In this document: in pieces, positions 1 through 11,491 of the stretch
Position numbering within the stretch: the stretch's first letter is position 1
How the letters are laid out: each line of letters begins with the position of its first letter
Source of the DNA: Epinephelus fuscoguttatus
Lineage: Eukaryota > Chordata > Actinopteri > Perciformes > Serranidae
Direction of reading: 5' to 3'
Assembly: GCF_011397635.1 (NCBI RefSeq)
Contig: NC_064753.1
Location: forward strand, 31,582,322 to 31,646,321
DNA length: 64,000 nt
Translations under genes and position numbers: made by a program
The notes under the pieces: generated by a model
What the model was told of the DNA's origin: nothing
Databases searched by the model: none
The model's input: only the letters and a program-made list of their open reading frames with translations

Positions 1-1918
1 AAACTTTTAAGGTCATGTCAGTTTCAGCATATTTTTTTGTCTTTGGTCAAATATGACTCGCTTCAAAGGTCAACTAGATGACAGTCACAAATTACGATGG
101 GAGCATTTCCTTAATTTTATTTCCTTTTTTCAGTTGATGGTTTATAACCAGACAATGAGTCATTTTATTTCCTGCGTATACACAGTGCAACACAGTGTAT
201 GGAAGAAATGGTGCAAGGAATCTCGTCTTTTTTAAGAAACTGCAATTCCAGCAGAGGATATACAGAGGATTTACTGTATGTTTACAGTAGGTGTAAGTCA
301 GAGGTTACAACACAAACATCTTGCAGTACTGTGTTTGTGCAACAGGATGAAACAGAACTTATTTGATCATATCAGGAGGTCAGAAGCTCTTGTTGTTTTA
401 TGTGGTTCAGCTCTATGATCTGGCATTGTGTTACTCAAATGAATCTCAGTGATATTAGGCAGACTGTTTCTTTTCCCAAATACCTGAAGGAGTGCAGTGT
501 CCCACTTCAAACTTCTGCAGACCTGATGAAAATCATCTCTGCTTGCGTCACATCTTGTTAACGCGACTGAAACTCCCCCTAGATCATTTTTACAACACTG
601 TGTCTCTCTAAGCATCCTGTGATGCTCAGACAAGACTCCAGACTAAAGGTCAGTGTCTGGGCTACAAAATGTATCTCTTCTTTCCTATGCCTGGGTATTT
701 TCATTCGTTAACTTTTCTAAAGCATTTTTTTTGTTTGATTATTTGTAACTTTGATTGATTTTTGGGATCATATCTGTTCTCAACATTAACAATATGCTGC
801 TGTTATTTTGGCCATAAACTTTTAATTTTGTAATAGTGTCTTTCCACTCCAAATCATTCAGTTTGCCCACTCTATGGGGAACTTTCTGACCTTAGCCCTA
901 AAGATGTATTATACAGCTTGAAAGAGCTCAAACTAGGCTGTAAATGCAGTAGAGAGACAGAGATCATTTTGAAATTGGTGCAATATGACCAGAGAAAAAG
1001 AGGAAGAGAGCTGAGGTATTTGCTTTTGCTCAAGAGGAAGAAGACTTACATCTACCAGAATGCACTGCGCCACATCGGACCAATAAATGCTCCTGATGTA
1101 ATGCAGTTCAGCCCATGATTTTTCTGCAGGAAATAATATTTGTAGCCTACATGTATACTGTCCCCTGGCATTTCCATTTGCTTGTTTTATTGTGACACAC
1201 TGGAAACAATATGGTGGCTGGCTGATTACAACAGATCTTAAATTACAGTTAAAACGTACGCTGAAATATATATAACAGACTCTTGGTTCATATTTTGTCA
1301 GCACTGCTTAGTTTTACTGTTTGATCTCAGTTTTTTCAGCCTCAGTTTTTACAAAAACAGGAAACAGTATAGTGACCACCTTCTTGTTCACAAATTCTCA
1401 TGTTACATCCAAACAGTGCACTGAAATATGTTTCTGGAGACAGTTTAGTTCTGAAATATGCACTACAGTAACAGAATCTTGGTTGTCTGCCTACTTTTAC
1501 AGTTTAATCAGAGTTTGGTCTGAGTTTAAGAGAGAGAAAGAAAGTCTGTTGTGGCAGGAAGAGAAAAAGTGGTTAAAAATGGACAATATTCCTTTAAATG
1601 AAATAGTCAGTGTTTTGGCTGATACGCTTTTTTATTTTCTTGCCAAGAGTTTGCTGAGTTTACTTACAGCCAGCACTGTCCCCTTGTAGTGACCATGAGG
1701 TTTCCAAGCAACCAACACAAACTTCAGGAAGTCATTGTTGCTAGCCAACAGTACTAAGGCTTCTTTGCACATGATGACATTTATTGGTGCACTGTCCGGA
1801 TGGACGGCAGGCAACTGGAGGCAACGACTACGAACACTGCAAAGAGCTGTTTACGGCTGTTCCAATTGATCACACTGAGAAAAACACTAAGTACTTTGAG
1901 TCCCAGACAGTAGGATGT
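1..1918. other. intergenic, no gene recognised
   Basis: AT-rich sequence in which I recognise no exon or conserved protein. The open frames present (the longest about 120 codons) have no family resemblance and lack splice-flanked structure. A stretch around 1490-1550 (a phrase resembling 'cagagtttggtctgagttt' followed by GA/AAAG-rich sequence) recurs in reverse near 49250-49300, so part of this region is probably an old dispersed repeat. Confidence 0.5.
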
Positions 1919-1921
1919 AGA

Positions 1922-2204
1922 TGGCTGCGACTCAGGAGGTAGAGCGGGTTGTCCACCAATTGGAAGACCGGCGTTTCAATCCCCGGCTCCTCCAGTCTGC
2001 ATGTGGAAATACTCTTAAGTAACACTGAACCCCAAATTGCTCCAAATGGCTATTCCATTGGTGTGTGAGTGCGAATGAATGGTTACAGAGTAGCAGGCTG
2101 TACCTTGTGAATGGGTGAGTGTGACTCATGGTGTAAAAAGCGCTTTGAGTGGTCAGAATACCAGAAATGTGCCATGCAAGTGCCGTCCATTTACCATTTA
2201 AAGG
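1922..2204 (+). repeat. tRNA-derived SINE
   Basis: The first ~75 bases read like a degraded tRNA head: an A-box-like 'ctcaggaggtagagcggg' followed about 30 bases later by a B-box-like 'gtttcaatccc' (consensus GGTTCGAATCC). The body then has the phrases 'gaaccccaaattgctcc' and 'gtaaaaagcgctttgagtgg', which I recognise from a very common teleost SINE family. It ends near 'gtccatttaccattta'. It is a retroposed repeat, not a functional tRNA gene: the anticodon arm is not intact and the tail is unrelated to tRNA. Confidence 0.75.
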
Positions 2205-2643
2205 GTAGAAGTAAAAAAGTCACTGAGAAACAGCAACAGATGTGGATCCAGAACCTCCGTCTTAAGTCTGAAGTAGCAGAGTCAACTTATTTCAAGTGTA
2301 AAAGTTAAAGAGTTGTGTTGAACACTTCTCGAGTTGGATGCAATTACAATGTGCTGTGACAGCTTCTCTTTGTCTGTAACCACAACCCATTTTTAATGGT
2401 GTTTCACCAGATCTCTGGGGACAGTTGACCTAGTAGGTAGAAAATTAGGTAAGGTTAGCTAATGTTAGCAAGTAACGTTAGCGTTACAGCGGTGCATCCA
2501 TGTACAGAGTCAACATATAAAAGACAGTTATACTCAAGCACATTTATTCAACTCCCTTGTAGGCTTTCATCAGCTTGCCATGCAACGTCAGTAACATCAG
2601 GAGGTCTGGACTTTAAAGGACGAGGTATGGATCACATCCAACA
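2205..2643. other. intergenic, nothing recognised
   Basis: Between the SINE and the Helitron-like element. No gene, RNA or clear repeat seen. Confidence 0.4.
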
Positions 2644-3660
2644 TCTTATCTTACTGTATAATGACGAAAACTCTGACTATGTGTGTGTGTCTGTTCCACG
2701 TTTTTCTCCTCACTGACTTGGTCAATACATGTGAAATTTGGCACAGTGGTAGAGGGTCATAGGAGGATGTGAATGAAGCAATATTACATCAGTTGGCCAA
2801 AGGGGGGCGCTATAGCAACCGATTGAAATTGCAAACTTTGAATGGGCATATCTCATGCCCCGTATGTCGTAGAGACATGAAACTTTGCACAGAGATGCCT
2901 CTCCTCATGAGGAACAAATTTGCCTCAAGAACCCATAACTTCCGCTTATATAGATTTTCCACCATTTTGAATTTTTTGAAAAACACTTAAAATCGATCTC
3001 TTCCTAGGAAGTTTGACCAATCTGCATGAAACTCGGTGAACATTATCTAGGGACCAATATCTAAAGTTCCCTCTTGGCAAAAGTTGGAAAACAAACTAAA
3101 ACTGAGCTTCTATAAGGCAATGAATATTGCGGAGGGCGTGGCTCATCACATAAAGGTGTATAACATCTCAAGGGTTTCACCCATCACCACACAACTTTGT
3201 AGGCATATGACCACACATAATCTGAGTGGACCCCTCCATTATTGACCCCATCAAACAAAATGGGGGCGCTAGAGAGCTAATTTCTTATCTAGGCATAACC
3301 ACCATATCGATTTTTACTAAACTTGGTAGATATGTAGAACAGGACGCCTCAAGGTGACTGGAGAAATGTAACTCTAATTGGCAACTGGGTGGTGCTATAA
3401 CAACAGAAAAATGCTTAAAAATGGCTAAAATGCGACTGATCACTGTGGCTCCCCCTGTGGCCGAATGTTGTTGGTTTTTTTTCTAATTTTTGGTGTGACT
3501 AAGTCATGGTATGGTATGCTGTACATAATCACGGAAACTGTCAGTGTGTCATTCTGTCTGTCCCACGTTTTTCTACTCCCTGACGTGGTCAAACTATGTG
3601 AAACTGCACATAGGCATTGAGGACTGGCATAGGTAGAAGCTGCCAATGGGTATGGACTAG
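2644..3660 (+). mobile_element. non-autonomous Helitron-like element, copy A
   Basis: A ~1 kb non-coding repeat that occurs again in reverse at 17552-18510 and as a short version at 21043-21353. It starts with TC just after an A ('tcttatcttactg') and ends with CTAG just before a T ('ggtatggactag' then t), the TC...CTRR, A|T arrangement typical of Helitrons. There are no terminal inverted repeats. The interior contains phrases common in fish repeats, such as 'cactgacttggtcaat' and 'gggggcgctagagagc'. Near 3540-3610 it carries a second diverged copy of its own 5' region ('cccacgtttttctactccctga'), so it is a composite. No Rep/helicase frame is present. The Helitron class is inferred from the ends only. 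Confidence 0.6.
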
Positions 3661-4941
3661 TAAGTTTAAATTTTCTGACGATACCTGCTGCCTTCAGGTT
3701 CATCCAACCCTTTTATGTAGTCACGTTTCTCTACATCTTGTTAATGCAGTATATGAATTTATCACTTCCTGCCCTCCATCTGAATTTTGTGCACTACAGT
3801 AGTCACAAGCTAATAGCCAGATCAAGGCTAGCTGTATCCTCCTGTTTACAGTCCTCATGCTATGCTAAGCTAACTCTGTCCTGATGGTAGCTTCATATTT
3901 AATGTATAAGCAGGTGCTCTCAGCGAATTAGTGTATTTCCCAAAATGACAAACTATTAATTTAAGTGTACATCTATTGAGGTTAGAAGTGGAAAAAAAAC
4001 ACTGATTTGCTTTAATCTTCCAAAGTAATTTTAAATTCAGATTTAATTTAAACCACAAAGCAAAAACAATCTCACAGTAGGGTCCTGGGGGATTCAAATG
4101 CACATGCCAGACTAAATACAAAAATGTTATCGTAATGACAGACAGTCATGATGTAAAATGGATCTCAGTGTCACTATTTTTACACCCAGCAAAACCCACA
4201 TACAAGTGATTTCATTGACCTCTGAATAGCAGAAATATCTACAACCATTTAAACTCTACCTGTGTTACCTCTGTGTAATAATGCTCATATCAACCTTTAC
4301 CAGACTGATGCCTTTCATCAGATATAAGCGGTCCTTTCAGCCACAGAGCACAGTGTGTTCTGTACACTCTGTGCCATATGTTTGCTCTCGTACACACACA
4401 CGACAGGATTTGATCAAAGCTCTGCGTTACATGGAAACTAGAGGGGGAGCAACACTTTTCTTCGGGTCTGTGAAGTGACAGGATGCACAAGGATGGCTCA
4501 GCCCTCTGGACAAGGAGCTTTGTATTAAAACCTTTGACCTGTCCTTCCCCCTCTGCTCATTGTCGTACCACTTACATAACTGTCACTTTCGTTGCTTGTA
4601 CTGCACATTAGCAACCTTAAGTGCCACTTGTTCTGCGTGAAAAACAAATAAGTTGGACCATAGTCAACTGTAAGAGGATTCAGTTTATCTGAGAGATATA
4701 TACACAGGAAATTATGATAATAAGAGACTGCATACATCATTACAAGTGTTACATAATGCACAGACACACTGCAATATACATGAGAGGCAATGAAGGGTAC
4801 TCAACATTGCATTTCAGAAAATGTTCCTTAAACTATTTAAGCTGAAACTTAGAGATACACATCCACCGTGATCCATCTGCTACATCATTTCAAACTTTAA
4901 TTAGCTTTGTTTCATAGTTCGGTGTTCTTCAGTGGGATTTG
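3661..4941. other. intergenic, 3' flank of the sulfotransferase gene
   Basis: No gene recognised. The part nearest 4941 should contain the 3' UTR of the minus-strand sulfotransferase. An ATTAAA-type poly(A) signal on the minus strand can be read in 'actttaattagc' near 4893-4900, about 45 bases past the stop. That assignment is tentative. Confidence 0.4.
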
Positions 4942-7900
4942 TTAATTAGCGTCCTCTTCATGTTGCTCCCCCCACTCAAACTTTAAAATACAGTCCTCCA
5001 TCTTGGACTTGAAGACTCTTGAGAAATATTGATTCATCTCCTCTGTGAACATGTTCTTCCAGTCTCCAATCTTACCTGAAGTGTAGGAAGGGAACAGGGT
5101 GAGATTTATATAGATATTTAATTAAAGTGTGCATTTTTGTTCCTCACAGCTGATCATAGTTTTAAACATAGGCCTGTTGACTCCTTTCTTTACAGATGTT
5201 ACGGATGTTAAAGGTCCAGTGTGTAGGATTTAGGGGGATATACTGGCAGAAATGGCAAATACTATAGTAAGTAGTGGTTTCCTTTAGTGTTTAATCACCT
5301 GGAAATAAGAACTGTGTTTTTGTTACCTTAGAATTAGCTTTTAATTTCTACTTAGGGAGCAAGTCTTCACCCATGGAGTACACATGTTGCCCTGCTATGT
5401 TTCTACAGTAGCCCAGAGTGGACAAACAAAACACTGGCTGTCGATAGGGCCATTTGCGTTTTTTGCATCAGCTGCTGTCGTTAGCAGCCCCTTCATGACC
5501 AGCTGAACAGCAACAGAAAAACATTATTTTTTAATGTGAAACTGTTTTATTCAGTATTTTTACCGGTTTAAATCAGCGGGTCCATTTGTTTTGAGGAGGA
5601 AGAGACCTCAGTGGAAAGTTCGGCTGCCATTACAAACCTCCTGAACGTCTGGATCTTAAGTTAACCGAGGAAAAAAGTGAGCACACATTAGCATGTGCCG
5701 GGTCACTGATTTGAAACCGCTTTATTCAGTGTTTTTACCAGTTTAAATCAGCTAGTCTGTTTGTTCTGGAGGGGAAGAGACCTCTGTGGATAATTTGGTA
5801 AAAACATCTTGAACAATGAACACTAAAGGAATCTTTCTTCTGGGAGTTCATGCTAGGCACATGGGGGAAGTTTTAGCTGGTTGCAATTTGCAATCCTCAC
5901 TACTAGATGTTATTAAATCCTACACCCTGTTCCTTTTAGAAACCTCAAATAAATTGTTGTACATTCATGGAAATATGCTGACTTCCAACTACTCTTTTAT
6001 CTAACTTTTGTTGACTCAACTGAAGGATTCTTAGAGGCCCAAAGAGATTAAATAATACAGTATTTACAAGAAAAACTAAAGTCTATGTAACATAATATAT
6101 TATTTAATCTCCTTAATTATTTTATGACCCCTCAAATTCATCTTTTTTTTTTTTTTGGGTCACATATTACTGACACAATCAGTCAACTACACTTGATTCA
6201 TCAGCATATGACAAAGCAGAGCCCCACCTTTTCTCATGAAGGAGCCCTTGCTGTGGTCCATTATGTCCTCAGTCACCAGGGTGTAGTTGACCATCTTGTT
6301 GTCTTTCATGCTGCTGAAGCTGCAGTGTTTCACACAGCTGTTGATCTCGTCCTCCAGCAGGGAACTCTGTAGATAAGCGCTCACCCTCTTTATGGCGCCA
6401 TGTAGGTCCTGACAGCAGGAAGGAGAAGATGATATTATTAAAAATAGATTATCAAAACAGAAACTTATTAGAAAATAAAGTTAGTATTGCAAAAGTTCAC
6501 TGACTGTTGTAAGCAGTGTGCCATGGCTTCCTTAAAATAAGGGATTATTATAACCTCTGATGTAAGATGTAAGGTCACGTTCGGAAGGCATGTTTGAGGA
6601 AGTGAGTTCAGTGTAAACATCATTCTGACATAGTGAATTTCCCTGACCCTGGGGAACAAGGTCAGTACGTATCTTAAAAGAAATTGTACACATAGTTGTC
6701 CATTTAAAAACATGAGCTAATGGACATTTAGCGTGATGAGAGTGATATGTTAATCCTCTTTTACCAATGACATTTCTTCATAGGTGATGTGAAGCATATC
6801 GTTCATAGCTGCTGTCTGACTGGTCCAGCCTTTAATGTGGTCAAACCAGCAGCCATAGAACACTGAAACAAAGAGAAGTACCACATAAACATATTGTTCC
6901 TAGGGAGTAAAATCACCACATCCTTACAAAAAATAACATAAATATATCTTTTCGTCCTGACATCAACTTACGTGTGCCCTCCAGGAAATGATTTAAAAAC
7001 TCTGGAAATGAGCCAGGCTCAGGGAGGAAGTTGGCCATTTTGTGGAAGTGGTAAAAGGAAACCACCACGTCTTTAGGGTTTCTGCTCACGTAGATAATCT
7101 GTGAGATGTCACATAGCAACATCGTCACACTGTTTGTACTTAACTCAACCAAGATACCAGATACAGCAGTACAAATATTGATATCTGAGAGTTTAAAATG
7201 GTAATGGTATACTGGATAAAAGTGGGCATGAACAATCAACCTTGATACAAATCCTCTGGATACATACTGAGCAGGACATTTCCCAGTACTGCTTGTTGGT
7301 GATACCGTTATTGATTTATCTCAAACCTTTAGTATTTCTGTTCTACAATTTCTTAAAACCTTTTTGAGAACATATTGTATACACTGTTACGACACATCTG
7401 CAATACCTGATATCAGCCAGTATATTGGCCTGTTGAATGATCGTCTGTCTCTATGCTTAGAATAACTCTGTTGTCCAAATGTTTGCATATAACATGTAAA
7501 TTTGACCTTGGCTTTGGAGCCCTGGAGGGCGGGGCCCAGCAGGTGATGAGGCATGTGTGTAGTGATGATTCCAGGTCTGGTGGGTGAAGCCTCCATCACT
7601 TCAGTGAAATAATAATGCTCCAGCCAGGGAGCCCGAGCCCAGTTTGGGACAGTTTGGGACAAGTGTGGGTTCCCTCTGTTGGATATGAGAGTCACTATTT
7701 CCTGCATCCATGTGGTGCCTGTTGAGAGGACAGAGAGGAGCATCTGACTTTCATTAAATCCATTCATAAACACATAACAAGCAAAAAGACACAAAAAGCT
7801 AAGTAGTAGGCTCATACCAGTAATGGTTACTTACGTTAATGGATTTCTCAACATTTTGTGTACAATGAGTTACTCAACATGCCCGCATGTTAAGTTGCAT

Positions 7901-8097
7901 CACGCGCAAAGACACAGCAGGTACCATGTATCCGGATCAGTTCGTTGTCTCTTCTTACCTGACTTTGGGTAGGAGACAATGACGATATCCGTGTCCTCAA
8001 ACGGAAATTTGAGAGCACGCTGTAAGGAATCCTGGGTGTGCAGGTGTCCGGGAAACGAAATACCATGAAACTTCTCTATGACATCCAACCTGGCCAT
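4942..8097 (-). CDS. cytosolic sulfotransferase, SULT2-like
   Basis: Transfers sulfonate from PAPS to hydroxyl groups (steroids, sterols or other small alcohols in the SULT2 family) in the cytosol. Six exons, minus strand: 8097-7959, 7718-7507, 7098-6972, 6862-6765, 6408-6228, 5075-4942. All have GT-AG ends and join in frame to 297 codons including stop (296 aa), the normal SULT length. Visible motifs: the PAPS loop YPKSGTTW at 43-50, catalytic His101 in ITTHMP, RNPKDVVVS at 123-131 (3'-phosphate binding Arg123 and Ser131), CWFDHIKGW, and the C-terminal RKGxxGDWKN at 251-260. Exon lengths 127 and 181 equal those I know from mammalian SULT2 genes. The start is the ATG at 8097; the upstream TTG is not used. 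Oddities: Thr replaces the Lys before the catalytic His of SULT1-type KTH, and the C-terminal tail is short. SULT2 is favoured over SULT1 by the VVVSFYHFHKMA and FDHIKGW segments. The exact paralogue, and hence a symbol, cannot be fixed. Confidence 0.93.
5208..5938. mobile_element. inverted-repeat element in sulfotransferase intron 5
   Basis: Begins 'ttaaaggtccagtgtgtagg' and ends with the near reverse complement ('taaatcctacaccctgttcc'), giving terminal inverted repeats of about 24 bases. Non-coding. It contains two direct copies of an ~80-bp block (about 5539-5620 and 5714-5795, keyed by 'tttattcagt...ttttacc...tttaaatcag' and 'agagacctc'). A related, truncated copy lies at 39735-40245. I read it as a non-autonomous DNA transposon (MITE-like); the superfamily is not determined. 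Confidence 0.7.
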
Positions 8098-8640
8098 ATC
8101 CAACTCTGATACAAGGATGTTATTTGCTGGTCTTGATTAGCTGCCTCTTGACTAGTTTTCCTCTTGTGTATACCTTCCTCTCACTCAGTCTGTCTGTCTT
8201 GTAGTCTATCTTTGTACATCCGCTCTGTGAGAGAGGCTGATGGCTACAGAGGCTATATGTATACTAAAAAGAGGAAATGCAAATGGGACTCCCCAAATGG
8301 GTGTCATACAGTGGGTGTTTGCAAAAGATGACATAGAGCTCCAGACATGAGCAGATTATGAGGCAATTGTGCCTCTGTGTACAGATATGTGCCAACACCT
8401 CTCCTACGTAGGAGCAAGACACACAGACTTTGTGGTATTGTTTCCTTTTGTATGTTTTTTGTCTCTGTGACGCTTTTCTTTTTTTTTTTTTTTGTTTTGC
8501 TTTTTGTGTGTCTTAACAGTCATTTTGTGTCTCCTTGTAGTTGTTTTCTCTCCATTTTTAGTGATTTGGCCTGTTTTTGTAATTATTTTTGTTTCTTTTT
8601 TGTCTCTTAGTGGTCATTTTATAACTGCATGAACCCTTGT
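8098..8640. other. sulfotransferase 5' flank and T-rich low-complexity sequence
   Basis: 8098-8300 should hold the 5' UTR and promoter of the sulfotransferase; I can point to no certain TATA box. 8440-8620 is T-rich, with loose repeats of a 'tttgtgtctc...tagt' phrase, like the tract at 52300-52550. Confidence 0.45.
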
Positions 8641-8642
8641 CC

Positions 8643-8643
8643 T

Positions 8644-8676
<33 letters not shown>
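8643..8676. repeat. (AT)n microsatellite
   Basis: About 34 bases of nearly pure AT with one 'gt' interruption. It abuts the 3' end of the LINE fragment at 8677-9412 and may derive from its tail. Confidence 0.85.
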
Positions 8677-9412
8677 GGTGTGTCATCCTCAAGCTCAGGT
8701 CCTCTACCAGAGGCTTGGGAGTTCGAAGGTTCTGCACAGTATCTTAGCTGTTCTGGACAGAGACCTTAGATGATGTACCTGGCATCTGCTGGAGCCACTC
8801 TCCCAGTTTGGGGGTCAGAGCCCAGAGTGCTCCGACTACCACTGGCACAACTGTTGCCTTTACTCCCCATATCTTTTCAAGCTCCTCTTTCAGCCCTTGG
8901 TATTTTTCGAGCTTCTTGTGTTCCTTCTTCCTGATATTGTTGTCGCCTGGGGTTGCTACATCTGTCACCGCTGCTTTCTTCTGTCATTTGTTGATTAACA
9001 CAATGTCCGGTTGGTTAGCCCTCACCAGTTTGTCAGGTTCTTAGCTCAGTCTTTCTTTGTCTTCCATTCTGACCTTGGGACTCTCAGCCCATACTCAGTG
9101 CAGATGTTCCTGTACACTATGCCAGCCACTTGGTTATGGCTTCCCATGTATGCTCTTCCTGCCTGCATCTTATTATGCACTGAACTGTCTCAGGAACATC
9201 TTTGCACAGCGTGCACCTGGGGTCCTGTCTGATCTTGTTCTAAGTGCCTGTTCCTGGGCTGCCATGATTTGAGCTTCCATGCTGGTAGGATTTCTTGATG
9301 TTGGCCACTGCTTCAAACTTTCAGTGGTACATGCCATGCAGGGGCTTGTCCTCCCATGATGGTTCATCCTCCTCTTCTGCACTCTCGGGTTTCTGCTGCT
9401 TGAGGTATTCAC
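8677..9412 (-). mobile_element. 3' fragment of a LINE (reverse transcriptase C-terminus), degraded
   Basis: On the minus strand two frames (9412-9173 and 8968-8744) encode pieces of the C-terminal tail of a fish LINE ORF2. The second contains EKYQGLKEELEKIWGVKAT and TPKLGEWLQQMPGTSSK, phrases I recognise from many fish reverse-transcriptase ORFs. The first contains the fragment MEAQIMAAQEQAL. Frameshifts and stops separate the pieces, and no RT core or endonuclease is present, so this is a 5'-truncated, dead copy. The 3' end is followed by an AT microsatellite. Confidence 0.75.
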
Positions 9413-10845
9413 TTACTTACTTATATATCAAACACCTGCACTCACATACACACATACACACTCACTCTGACTTAGATGACTGGGGTACATGAAAGAGTGG
9501 CGGGTGAGATCAAAGTGAAAGTCACCTGCTGAGGTCGGGACATTTGGGTTAGAGATGTAAACAACCTACTCAACTGGTTTTAACTGGTCCGAGGGGGCTT
9601 CCAGGGGTCAGGTTAGGTAAAAAGTGATGTTGTGACCTATGTGAATTGAAAAAACAATTGTAGTTCCACACATATGATTGATTAAAATCTTAAGAAAGTG
9701 AGACTGGGTATAAACGTCTGTGCCCAAGGATTTTGGGTTCAGTTCTTACCGACTACAAACTCAAATGGGTTTATTTGGATGTCATCTCTCAACATGGAAT
9801 AAACCTTCTTGCATTGGATTTCGGATCAGCTTCCTTTTTTTTTTCTCAGAGTGCTCTGGACTTTCTTTGATTTTACTGGGAGCAATTTTTACTGAATATT
9901 GATCAACTCAGTCAAATTTTTGGTTCAAAGGGAGCCAATTAATACACAACACCCTGATTTTATCTTTTAATTTCATTTCTCATAATTATTTTGTATCAGC
10001 TTGTTCCAGCTCTCCACTGATGTTAGGCTATACAGTGTTAACACTGATTGAGATATTAAAGCAAATACGTCATGTTTTATGGCTGTAGCATTTCATCAGA
10101 TGGAGATATTTTAATGTCATGTGCACCATTTAAGATACACTTTCCCAAAATTCAGCCTGGAATAAGCAGAGGGTCTGTGGAGCCCCCATAAGGTCGACCC
10201 TGAGAGGCAGCATACTGCTTGTTGAAGCTGTTAATTTCAAGACTTGTGATTGTTAATAAAAACGCAGAGTATCAACAATGCCTTTTTACGGTCTTTAATC
10301 TGTTTACAGTGTTGCTAGGTAGGCTGCCCACTTTCATGCTCTGTGCTTGTTTTGGGTAATGAACAAGGTTAATAAAGATAAAGTAAAAAAAAAATGAAAT
10401 GCTGTGTTTGGGCTCTACAGTCAGAGGTGTGAGAGCCAGTGACATTATAATGACCCTTTATGTGTGAAAGAGTCTGAAACTGTGAAGTCAGCTCATTAGG
10501 AATAACTCATGAGGGCATAGTTCAGGTCAGGGTTTCACAACTTTTACTGTCAAAAGAGTCATTATCTGTACTAAAATACAAAAAAATATGTCTAGCCTCC
10601 TTATATGTGGACATCACATTTTGGGTTCACTTGACCTTATACTTCATTCTACTTAACTTAGACCTGTTGTCCTCGTTCATGGACAAATTTTGTGCCATCT
10701 AGTATTAGTGAGAGCCCAATACACTAATCCATATAAAAACAAGATGGCAGCAATCTCTGCCAAGTCAGGCTGCAACCGATCCCGACACAAAAGTGAACAA
10801 ACCCTGATCACGTTTTATGAATGAAACTTCTTTATTTAGGATTAA
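9413..10845. other. intergenic, nothing recognised
   Basis: No exon, RNA or clear transposon seen. A short CA-rich patch lies near 9440-9470. Confidence 0.4.
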
Positions 10846-11346
10846 TTATATTTTTATTTATTTATTATTTGCACTTGTAAGGAAAAAAGGAACATTACAC
10901 AGAAAAAAAGAAAATATAAAACAAAATGTGCAGGAGAGGTCATAAAAACCCGAGTGGGCTTACAAGCGGCCCCCCTCCTAAAAAAAAACAACAATTACAA
11001 AACTATATAAGCTTCGTACATAGGCTTACGTCTGTGCTTAGACACACGCACACACTCACATACTCACACACATTTGAATTCTTTATTTGATTCCACCAAT
11101 TACATTAAATATGTCAGGGAATCAAATACAAAAGGGGTCAAGAAGACGATACTGGTCACTCATGGAAATACATAGCATCTTCTCCTCCATACAGCCAAGC
11201 TGCCTATAACAGCAGAAACAGAGCAAAATTTAGCAGGCTTTTTTGCTCTGCACTTAGATATGCTAGCAATGTTCAGGCCACTAGTGGTATATTTATACAC
11301 ATGGCCCAGGCTTCCAAATATGAGTACGGAGAATTTGCATTTGTAA

Positions 11347-11348
<2 letters not shown>

Positions 11349-11395
<47 letters not shown>
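11349..11395. repeat. (CA)n microsatellite in the LINE 3' UTR
   Basis: About 23 uninterrupted CA units, giving (TG)n on the LINE sense strand between the end of ORF2 and the 3' terminus. It is inside the element rather than in host sequence. Confidence 0.9.
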
Positions 11396-11400
<5 letters not shown>

Positions 11401-11491
11401 AATAAATGATACCTCAAAATACTTTTAAATAGCCCAAAGATATATTTGAATGTAATAAAACTAAAGAGAAAAACACAAATGTGTTAAAAAT

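Noticed and set aside
1922-1995. Possible tRNA gene
   Set aside because: A- and B-box-like motifs are present but the cloverleaf is not intact and it continues into a known SINE body.
8098-8103. Upstream TTG as start of the sulfotransferase
   Set aside because: Vertebrate translation would begin at the ATG at 8097; the TTG codon only extends the open frame.
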